Assembly: GCF_003579925.1 (NCBI RefSeq)
Contig: NZ_QUAL01000053.1
Location: 53,634 to 117,633 of the forward strand
Source: Jiangella rhizosphaerae
GTDB taxonomy: Bacteria > Actinomycetota > Actinomycetes > Jiangellales > Jiangellaceae
DNA: 64,000 bases
Reading direction: 5' to 3'
Position numbers and translations under genes: made by a program. Of the stretch, positions 9,134 through 19,600 are shown one piece after another (within the stretch, counting starts at the first letter, position 1; each line of letters begins with the position of its first letter). The notes beneath the pieces are model-generated. The model was not told the origin of the DNA and did not search any database. It was given only the letters and a program-made list of their open reading frames with translations.

Positions 9134-10600
9134 TCAGGGAAGGCTGATCGCGACGTACTTGGTCTCGAGATACTCCTCGATCCCCTCGGCGCCGCCCTCG
9201 CGGCCGAAGCCGCTGGCCTTGACGCCGCCGAACGGCGCGGCCGGGTTCGAGACGATGCCGGCGTTGAGGCCGACCATGCCGGCCTCGATGCCCTCGCTCA
9301 CGCGCAGGGCCCGCTGCAGATCGCGCGTGAACACGTAGGCGACCAGGCCGTACTCGGTGGCGTTGGCGCGCGCGACGGCCTCGTCGTCGGTGCGGAACGT
9401 GGCGACGGGCGCGACCGGGCCGAAGATCTCCTCGGTCAGCAGCCGGGCGTCGTCGGGCACGGAGGCGAGCACGGTGGGCTGGTAGAAGTAGCCGGCGTCG
9501 CCGGTGCGGCCGCCCCCGGTGACCACCTTCGCGCCGCGGTCGACGGCGTCGGCGACCAGCTCCTCGACGGTGCCGCGCTGCTTCGCGCTGACCAGCGGGC
9601 CGACGTCGACGCCGTCGTCGGTGCCGCGGCCGACGCGGAGGGCGGCCATGCGCTCGGCCAGCCGGTCGGTGAACTCGGCGGCGACGGACTCGTGGACGTG
9701 GAAGCGGTTGGCCGCGGTGCACGCCTCGCCGACGTTGCGCATCTTGGCCAGCATGGCGCCGTCGACGGCGGCGTCGAGGTCGGCGTCCTCGAACACCAGG
9801 AACGGCGCGTTGCCGCCCAGCTCCATCGAGACGCGGAGCACCTGCTGCGCGGACTGCTCGATGAGCGTGCGGCCGACCGCGGTGGAGCCGGTGAAGGAGA
9901 GCTTGCGCAGCCGCGGGTCGCGGATGATCGGCTCGGAGACCTTCCCGCTGGACGAGGTCGGGATGACGTTGAGGACGCCGTCGGGGAGGCCTGCCTCGCG
10001 CAGGATCTGCGCGAGCGCCAGCATGGACAGCGGCGTCTCGTGCGCCGGCTTGACGACCATGGTGCAGCCGGCCGCGATGGCCGGGGCGATCTTGCGCGTC
10101 CCCATGGCCATCGGGAAGTTCCACGGCGTGATGAAGAACGACGGCCCGACCGGCTGCTTCATGGTGAGCAACCGGCTGCCGCCCGCGGGCGCGACGGAGT
10201 AGCCGCCGCTGATGCGCACGGCCTCCTCGGAGAACCAGCGCAGGAACTCCGCGGCGTAGAGGATCTCGGCCCTGGATTCCTTGACCGCCTTGCCCATCTC
10301 GAGCGTCATCAGCAGTGCGAGGTCGTCGGCGCGCTCGACGACGGCCTCGAAGGCGCGGCGCAGCAGCTCGCCGCGCTCGCGTGGCGGCGTGGACGCCCAC
10401 GAGGCCTGTGCCTCGGCCGCCGCTCCCAGCGCGGCCAGGCCGTCGTCGACGGTGGCGTCGGCGACGGTGGCGACGACCTCGCCCGTGGACGGGTCCTCGA
10501 CGTCGAACCGCTCGCCGGACGACGCGGCCCGCCAGTCGCCGCCGATCAGCAGGTCGGTCGGGACCTGGGACACCACGGCACGCTCTCTGTCGGCAGTCAT
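9134..10600 (-). CDS. gabD: Succinate-semialdehyde dehydrogenase (NAD(P)+), aldehyde dehydrogenase family
   Basis: A 488-residue aldehyde dehydrogenase. The general base is E260 in MELGGNAPF and the catalytic cysteine is C294 in NVGEACTAANRF. The cofactor region has FITPWNFPMAMGTRK and FTGSTAVGRTL. The C-terminus, GMVGLNAG-x(4)-NPAAPFGGVKASGFGREG-x(5)-EYLETKY, is the pattern of succinate-semialdehyde dehydrogenases, which complete the GABA shunt by making succinate. No GABA transaminase is nearby, so the substrate assignment rests on the motif alone; a related C4-C5 semialdehyde is possible. It lies downstream of the giant protease on the same strand with an 81-base gap. Confidence 0.85.
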   Translation of the reverse strand: MTADRERAVVSQVPTDLLIGGDWRAASSGERFDVEDPSTGEVVATVADATVDDGLAALGAAAEAQASWASTPPRERGELLRRAFEAVVERADDLALLMTLEMGKAVKESRAEILYAAEFLRWFSEEAVRISGGYSVAPAGGSRLLTMKQPVGPSFFITPWNFPMAMGTRKIAPAIAAGCTMVVKPAHETPLSMLALAQILREAGLPDGVLNVIPTSSSGKVSEPIIRDPRLRKLSFTGSTAVGRTLIEQSAQQVLRVSMELGGNAPFLVFEDADLDAAVDGAMLAKMRNVGEACTAANRFHVHESVAAEFTDRLAERMAALRVGRGTDDGVDVGPLVSAKQRGTVEELVADAVDRGAKVVTGGGRTGDAGYFYQPTVLASVPDDARLLTEEIFGPVAPVATFRTDDEAVARANATEYGLVAYVFTRDLQRALRVSEGIEAGMVGLNAGIVSNPAAPFGGVKASGFGREGGAEGIEEYLETKYVAISLP

Positions 10601-10681
10601 GTCTCCATTCCTACCCCGCCTGCCGTGCCATGTCTGCCCCCTCGCGTGAGCGTGCGGCCGGATGCGTGCCGCCGACGCGGC

Positions 10682-13600
10682 TCAGGGACCGGGAACCGTC
10701 ACGACCGGACCCGGCACGACGAGCGGCAGGCCGTCGACGTCGAGCTCGGCGCTCAGCGTGTACGTGCCGCCGGCGAGGCCGGACAGGACATGCAGGTAGC
10801 GGACGCCGGCCCAGCGCAGGCCGTGCCGCGCCACCTCGGCGCCGGTGGCGTCGTGGACGACGAGGACGGCGGCGTCGGCGGGCGCCCCGGCGGCCGGGCC
10901 CGTGAGGTCCAGTGTGACGGGACGGACCCGGCCGGACCCGCTGACGGTCCACTCCGGCTCCCACCGCTCGACGGCGACGGGGTCCGAGGCGGCCGACTCG
11001 CCCGCGGCGTTGGCGGCGACGGCGGTGAGCTCGTTCGCGCCGACGGTCACCGGCACGGCCGCCTGCCACGTCCCGTCGGGCGTCGTCGTCGCTGTCGCGA
11101 CCGCGTCACCGCCGGCCAGCACCGTCACCGTCGACGGCCAGTCGGCGGTGCCGCTCGCCTCCACGGTCGCGGTCACCGTGACCGCGGGCGCGGTGACCGA
11201 CGGCGCGCCCGGCGCGGTGAGCGTGGCGTCGCGGGCCCAGTCGACGGCGTTGACCAGCAGCCGCTCGCCGTCCTCCGTCCAGCCCCGCCCCGGGCCGACC
11301 GCACCGGTGACGGCGCTCGCGGACAGTACGACCTCGACGCTGCCGGCGGTCCGCCAGTCGTACCCGGCCGCGATCCCGCTCACCGGCGACGAGAGCGACG
11401 CCAGCGGCCGCCCGGCATACGACGCCAGCGCGCTGTAGTAGCCGCCGTCGCTGATCAGCATCGCCGGGTCGGACAGCCCGGCGAACAGCTCGTGCGCCGG
11501 GTCGAAGCCCGTCATCGTCACAGCACCCTCGCCATAGCCCTGCGCCCCGACGGCGACCCGGTCGGTGTACGCCTCGAGCAGCCGGACGCCGCCCTGGTCC
11601 ACGCCCCACGTTCCGGTGAACACCAGGCTGGTCCCGGCGGCGTCGGCCGCGGCCAGCACGCCCTCGAACGTCGCCCGGTCCGGCTCGCCGCCGTTGACGA
11701 CGACCACTTCGTAGGCGTCCAGGTTCCCGGCCGCCACCGTCCAGTCCAGCGGCGCGGCGGCCACGCCCTCGTCGCGCAGGAACGTGGTCACCGCACCGCC
11801 CACGTCGCCGAGCACGCCGACGTCCAGCGGCTCCAGCGTCACGTCCAGCGTGGCCGTGGCGTCGGCGGCGACCGTCACCGACGCCGTCGCCGGCAGGTGC
11901 CCGCCGGCCGTCACGGTGACGGCGTAGGTCCCCTCGAGCAGGCCCTCGGCGGTGTAGGCGCCGGCCTCGTCGGTGGTCGCGGTCCAGCCGTCCGGCCCGG
12001 TCCCGGTGACCACGGCGCCGGCCACCGGCTCGCCATCGGTGGAGGTGACGGTGCCCGCCACGCTCCCCCTCGGCAGCGGCGCGAGATCGACGTCGAGCGT
12101 GACCGTCCCGGACGCCGGGATCTCGACGGTGTGCGTCGCCGGCGCGTAGCCGAACGCCTCGACGCGGACGGTGTGCGTGCCGGCCGTCAGCCCGAGCACG
12201 TACGAGCCGTCCGCCTCGGTCGTCGTCGACACCGCGGCCTCGACCGCCGTCACCGTCGCGCCGCCGGCCGGGGCGCCGCCGGCCGTCACCACGCCGGTGA
12301 GCTGGGCCTGCCGTGCCTCGGTCGCCCAGGCGACGGCGTTGAGGTAGATGTCCGCCGCGGCCGCGGTCCACCGGTCGCCGGGCCGGCCGTACGTGCTCGC
12401 GGCGAGCCCGCCGAGCAGGATCTCGACGCTGCTCGCCGACGTGAACCGGTAGCCGACGGCGTCGCCCAGCGCGGTGCCGCCGGACGACCGGAGCGTTCCG
12501 ACGGTCGTCCCGCTGTACCCGGAGTAGGTCAGGTACTGCTGGTTGCCGCCGGGGTTGACCAGCAGCGGGATCGGCTCGCCGGCCGCGTACCCCGCGAAGA
12601 TCGGGTGTGCGGCGGACGGCACGTACTCGACCGCCTCGGGCACGAAGTCGTACTGGACGTCGGCCGGATCGCCGCGCAGGTCCGACAGCGCGCCGACGGC
12701 GTACCCGCCCCACTGCCCGGCGTAGATCACCGACACACCCGCGGCCTCGGCCGCCGCGACGACCTGGCCGAACGCCGCCCGCTCCGACGTCAGCAGCGTG
12801 CCGTTGAACACGATCAGCCGGAAGTCGCCGACCCGATCCGCCAGCCCGGCCAGCTGCGCGCCGCCGACCTGCTCGACGGCGTACCCCTCGCCCTGCAGCA
12901 GGCCGGTGATCGACGACGACAGGTCCTTCACGACGGCGATCGGCAGCGACGCCCGCAACCGCACGGCGACGTCCACCGTCGCCCCGGCCGGCACCGTGAC
13001 CGCCCGCTCCGACGCCTGGAACCCGGCCGCCGTGACCCGCAGCGTCCACGCGTCGGCGGGCACGCCGGGCACGCTGAACGTACCGTCGGCGGCGGTCGTG
13101 GCGGACAGCGGCGTGCCGAGCAGCTCGACCCGCGCGCCACCCACGGCCGCGCCGTCCGGGCCGACGACCGTGCCGGCGACGGTGCCCATCGGCCGAGTGG
13201 CCAGCTGGATGGGCCGGGTCAGCACCTGGCCGGCGCTGACCGTGACCGGGACCTCCGCCGTCACGTGCCCGAAGCTCTCCGCCCGCAGCGTCCACGTGCC
13301 CGGTGTCAGGGCGACGACGAAGCTGCCGTCGCCGGCCCGCGCGGGGACCGTCTCGCCGGTCTCGACCACCGTGAGGGTGCCGGTCAGCGCGGTGCCGCCG
13401 GTGTCGGTGAGCGTGCCGCGCACCTCCGCGCCGAGCCCCTCGGCGTCCAGCGCGTAGCCGAGCGCGTTGCGCAGCAACCGCTCCGCCTCCGGCGTCCACG
13501 CCAGCCCCGGCTGCGAGCCGTGGGCCGGGTAGCCGTACGTGCTCACCGACAGCGTGCCGAGCAGCACGTCGACCGCCCGCGCACCACGGTGCCGGACGCC

Positions 13601-16600
13601 GGCCAGCCCGCCGCCGGACCCGTCCGCGGCACCCACGGTCGCGATCGTCGTGCCGCTGAACTCGTCGAACCACGAGTACTCGGCGTCGTCCTCGACCAGC
13701 GGGAACGTCGCGGGCAGCCCGGCCAGCAACGGGTGGCCGGGCTCCGTGGCGGAGGCTGTGACGGCGCCGTCGTCGCGGCCCTCGCCGGCCACGCCCGGGT
13801 CGCCGTCGTAGTCGGACAGGTACCGGAACGCGCCGCGGCCGAACTGGTCGAGCCAGATCGCCGGCACGCTGGCCCGCGTCAGGGCGTCGTCGAACGCCGC
13901 CCAGCCGGCCGCGCCGGGGTCGAATCCGGAGGACGAGCCGAAGTTCCCGACCACCAGGTCGAGGTCGCCGACCGCGGCGGTGTCGGACCAGGTCAGGGTG
14001 CGCGGCTCGTAGCCCCAATAGGCCAGGTACCCGGCCAGCCGGCCTTGGTGGTCGTCCAGCACGCCGACCGACGGCGACGAGCGCAGCTCGGCGTCACCGC
14101 CGGCCTGCCCGCCGATCGTGACGGTGACCGGCACGCGGGTGCGCACGTGGCCGTCCGCGACCACTTCCAGCTCGTAGTCGCCCGGCTCGACCAGCGACAA
14201 CGTGTAGGTGCCGTCCTCGGCGGTCGTGGTGCTCAGCGCGGTGCCGAGCAGCGACACCGTCGCGCCGGCGATCGGCGAGCCGAGCGCGGACGGCCCGCTG
14301 ATGTCCGCCTCGCCGGTGATCCGGCCGCGGATCGCCCCGGTGTCCGCCGGGGTCAGCTCGACGTCCAGGGTGGTGGCGCCGTTGCGGGTGACGGTGACGT
14401 CGTGCTCGACGGTCTTGTAGCCGAACGCGCTGATCCGCACCGTGTAGTCGCCGGCCTCCAGCGGGACGACGTAGGCGCCGTCCGTTCCGGCGGTGACCGA
14501 CCGGCCGGTCTCGGCGACCTCGACGGTGGCCGGCACCGGGACACCGTCGAGCCCGGTGACGGTTCCCTCGACGCTGCCGAGGCCGGGCGCGGCGGCCCAG
14601 CGGACCGCGTTGACGTAGAGGGCGCGGCCGTCGTCGGTCCAGTCCTCGGCCGGGTGCTGCAGCAGCGTCGCGGCCAGGCCGGACAGCAGCAGGTGGACGC
14701 TGCCCGGCGTGCGCGCGGTGTAGGCGGCGCCGACGCCGCGGTCGCCGCCCTCCTCGGTGATCGTGTGCGCCAGCGGGACGCCGGAGTAGCCGGTGATCCC
14801 GGTGCTGTACCGGTCGGCCAGCAGGATCTCCGGCTGGCCCGGCAGCCCGGCGAACAGCGGGTGGTCCGGCCGCGTCGGTGCGAGCGAGACCAGCCCTTCG
14901 CCGCTGACCGGCGTCGTGCCGGCCGGGTCGCCCAGATACTTGCGCAGCAGCCGGACGCCGCCGTCGGAGCTGAACCGGTCGTCCGGGAAGATGCCACTGA
15001 CCTGCGCGGCGTCCATCGCGTCGAGGAAGCCGAGGAACACCTCCGCACCCGGATCCGGCGGATCGTTGAACACGACGACGTCGAACTCGCCGACCCGGGC
15101 GACGTCGCTGAACGCGATCGGCTCGGCGGCGATCTCCGCGGCGGTGAGCAGCGCGACGATGCCGTCGCTCGCGTAGTCGCCGATGACGCCGACCCGCGGC
15201 GCCGGCGCCAGTTCGACGTCGGCGACGGCCTCCTGACCGGCCACGACGTCGACGGAGGCGGTCGCGGTGAAGTGGCCGGGCGCCGACACCCGCAGCTCGT
15301 ACGTCCCGCCCGGCACGTCGGCGAGCCGGAACGTCCCGGCTTCGTCCGTGGTGGCGGTCAGCTCGGTGCCGGTGAGGCCGACCTGCGCGCCCGCCACCAC
15401 GGCGCCGTCGCGGCCGCTGGTGACGGTGCCGCGGACCGCGCCGAGGCCGGAGCCGGTGAGCGTCGCGTCGACGCTGAGCGTGCCGCCGGCGACGACGGTC
15501 AGGGGCCGCTCGACCGGCGTGCTCCCGGCCCGGGTGAACCGGACCGTGTGGTCGCCGGGTTCGAGCAGCAGCCGGTAGCCGCCGTCGCCGCCCGTCGTGG
15601 CGGTCTGCCCGGCGGCGGCCACGGTGACGCCCGCGAGCGGCACGCCGGACTCGTCGGTGACGGTGCCGGTGACCGCGCCGAACTCCGCGTCGGCGGCATA
15701 GCGCACGGCGTTGTCGAGCACGGTGAACGCGGGCGGCAGCCAGTCGTCGCCCGGAACGCCCCAGCTGGCCGCAGCGGCCAGCGAGCCGAGCAGCACGTGC
15801 GCGCTGCCCACACCGCGCGGCGCGTAGCCGATGCCGCCGCCGGCCGCGCCGGTCTCGTCGGTGTGCAGCTCGGCGACGGTCACGCCGGAGTAGCCCTCGA
15901 ACGCCGACCACGCCGAGCCGGCGACCAGGATCTCGGTCCGTTCGCCCAGGGGCAGCCCCGCGGTCAGCGGGTGCTCCGCCGTCGGCAGCAACGAGACGCG
16001 GCCGGCGCCGCCGAGGTCGCCGGGCGCCGCCTGCGGGTCGCCGGTGTAGTCGACGAGGTGGTTGATCGCGCCCCAGCCCAGCGACCACTGGTCCAGCCAG
16101 ACGACGCTGGTGCCGGCCGCGTCGGTGGCGGCGAGGAACTGCTGGAAGGCCGCCGCGCCGGGCTCGGTGCCGTCGGCGCCGTTGGCCACGACGACCTCGA
16201 AGTCGTCCGGCCGGGCGGTGACGTCGGCGTAGTCGGTGGCCTGTGCGGCGTAGCCGAGGTCCTCGAGGACGGCGACGATGCGGCCGCGGTCGTCGCCGAC
16301 GACGGCGACGTCGTACTCGGTGAGGGCGAGGTCCGCGGTCGCGGTCTGCCCGGCGGCGACGGTGACCCGCTCGCGCAGCGGCACATAGCCGGCCAGCTCG
16401 GCCTCGACGGTGTACGTGCCGGCCGCCACGCCGTCGAAGGCGAACGCGCCGCCGCCGTCGGTGGTCACCGGGTCGAGCGGGGTGCCGGCGAGTGTGACGG
16501 TGACGCCGGCCAGCGGGGCGCCCGCCGCGTCGCGGACGGTGCCGGCGACGGCGCCGGTCTCGACCGCGGTGAGCTCGGCGTCGACGGTGACGGCGGCGCC

Positions 16601-19600
16601 GGCGGACAGGTCGACGACCTCCGTGTGCGTGCTGAGCCCGTAGTGCGCGATGGTGACGGTGTACGTGCCGGGCGGCTGGGTGAGCTCGAACGCGCCGGTG
16701 TCGGCGTCGGCGGTGATCTCGGCTCCGGTCTCCTCGATCCGGACGGTCGCGGCGACGGGCCCGCCCGGCCCGGTGACGGTGCCGCCGATGGTACCGGTCG
16801 GGTGGAACGCGAAGACGTTGCCGCGTACGTCCGCGCTGACCAGCAGGCCGCCGGCGTAGGCAGGCGCGGTCGTCACGTTGCCGCCGGCCGGCGCCTCCCA
16901 GACCGGCGTGCCGGTGGCGGCGTCGAGCGCCCAGAGGCGGTTGTCCAGCTGCGAGCCGCCGACGACGAACCCGTCGTCGGTGACCATGACCGACGCGCTG
17001 ACCGCGCCCGACACCGCGTACTGCCAGACGCGGTCGCCGGTCTCACGGTCGTACGCCACGACCAGCCCGAGCCCGTGCGACCCGGCGATGACCAGGTCGC
17101 CGTAGACCGCCGGCGTGCTGCCCTGGCCGTCGCCGTGCGTCGCGGCCTCCCAGCGCAGCGTGCCGGTGGCGGCGTCGACGGCGAGCAGGCTGCCGCCGCC
17201 GTCGCCGTCCGTCGTCGGGACGAACACCGTGCCGTCGACGATGCTCGCGCCGCCGATGAAGTAGTCGTTCTCGCGGGTCAGCGTCCAGCGGACCGCGCCG
17301 GTCGCCGCGTCGAGCGCGATCAGCTCGCCGTCGTCGGCGTTCCCGACGATCGCCAGGCCCTCGGCGACCGCTGGGCCGGCGAAGACGGAGGTGCCGACGT
17401 CGGTGGCCCAGAGCTGCTTCCCCGTGGCGGCGTCCAGCGCGAACACCGTGTCCTCGCGGTCCTGCGTCGGGCCGGTGGCCGCGTAGACGACGCCGTCGAC
17501 GACGCTTGGCGCGGTGTAGACGGTGAGCCGGCCCGGTGTCGGGACCGACCAGCGCTGAGCACCGGTGGCCGCGTCGAGCGCGACCAGTCCGCCGTCCAGC
17601 CCGCCGCCGGTGACGACCAGGTCGCCGGCCACGGCGGGCGTGCCGCGCAGTGCGTCGCCGGTCTGGAACGACCACAGCCGCTCGCCGCTGCTCGCGTCGT
17701 ACGCCGCCAGCCGTCCGGCGTCGGAGCCGAGGAACACCCGGCCGCCGGCGATGACCGGCGAGGCGAAGGTCACGGCGCTGCCGGCCGCGGCGGTCCAGCT
17801 CGGCTGGAGCGTGCCGGCCGCCAGCGCGTCGCCGCTCATGCCGCTGCGGGTGGCGTTGTTCTGGTACTGCGTCCAGCCCGGGTCGCTCGGCTGGTCCAGG
17901 GCGTCGAGCGTGATGTCGAGGCGCTCGTCGCCGTCGAGCGTCAGCTCCCGGGTGTGCGGCTCGTGCCCGGCCGCGGTGACCCGGACGGTGTACGTGCCGG
18001 CGGCGACGTCGTCGAAGGCGAAGCCGCCGTCGTCGCCGGTGGTCGCCGGCTCCAGCGGGGTGCCGCCGAGCGTGACGCGGGCGTGCCCGACCGGGCCGCC
18101 GGGTCCGGTGACGGTGCCGGTGACGTCGTGGGTCGCCGCGGTGTCGAGGGCGAGGTCGAGCGTCGTCGTCTCGCCGATCGCGACGGAGACGGCCGCGGTG
18201 GCGGTGACGTAGCCGTACGCGGCGGCCGTCAGCTCGTGGTCGCCGGCCGCGACCGGGAGCGTGTACGTGCCGTCGCCGGCCGTCGTGGTGGTGGCGTCGC
18301 CCGCGGTGACCGTGACGTCGCCGAGCGGGTCGCCGTCGTCGTCGGTGACCGTTCCGGCGACGGTGCCGGAGTACGCCGCCCGCGTGACGGCGGCGAACGC
18401 GTCGACGATGCCGGCGCCGTAGGTGTCGTTGGGCAGGTCGCCCATGTGCGGCTCGGTGCGCGCGGTGTCCTCGAGCAGCGCGCGGATGTCGTCGATGGTG
18501 AGGTCCGGGTTCGCCGACAGCATCAGCGCGACGACGCCCGTGGCGTGCGGCGCGGCCATCGAGGTGCCGGAGATGGTGTGGTAGCCGTCCTCGCCGTCCG
18601 GGAGGTCCCGCGGCCAGGTCGAGCGGATCTGGTGGCCGGGCGCGCTGACCTGCGGCTTGCGGTGGCGCTGCCCGTCCCAGACCGCCGGGCCGCGGCTGGA
18701 GAAGCTCGCGACCACGTCGTTGACGTCGGTCGCGCCGATGCCGATGGCGTTCGGGAAGCTGGCCGGCGAACCGACCGTGCCCGGCGCCGGGCCGTTGTTG
18801 CCGTTGGCGAAGATCGGCACGATGCCGGCGGCCTCCCATGCGGCGACGTCGGCCCAGAACGTCGTCGCGCCGCCGGCGTCGGACCCCCACGAGTTGTTCA
18901 CGACGTCCGGCGCCGCGGCCGGGTCGCCGCCGGGCGCGAGCATCCACTGGAAGCCGTCGTGGATGATCGACTCGGTGGTGCTGCCGGAGTCGCGGAAGAT
19001 CTTCGCGGCGATCCAGGTGGCGCCGGGCGCGACGCCGGTCAGCTCGCCGGGAGCGGAGCCGACGATGCTGCCGGTGACGTGTGTGCCGTGGCCGTTGCCG
19101 TCCCCGGGAGTCGGATAGTTCTCGCCGGTGGGGACGTACCAGCTGGTGGCGGGGTCGCCGGTGGTGCCGCGCCACGAGGCGCTCAGCGCCGGGTGCCCGC
19201 CGTCGGCGCCGCCGTCCATGATCCCGACGACGACGCCCTCGCCGCGCACGCCGTACTCGCCCCAGACGTCGGGCGCCTGGATCTTCTCCAGGCTCCAGCT
19301 GGGCAGCAGGGGCTCACTGGGGGCGGGCTCGATCGGCTCCTCGAGGGTGATCTCCTCGTCCAGCTCGACGCCGGCGACGTCCGGGTGGGCGGCGAGGGCG
19401 TCGAGCGTCTCCTCGTCGACCGTGGCGGCGACGCCGTTGAAGATCCAGTACGGGGTGACGGAGGTGGCGCCCCGGTCGGCGAGCAGGTCGAGCACCTCCG
19501 GCTGGGTGGCGTCGGCCGTGTACCGGAGCTCGGCGACGACGGTCTCGGTGCGGGCGATGCGGGCCCGCTCGGCGATCGCGCGCTCGGCCTCGGTGCCGCT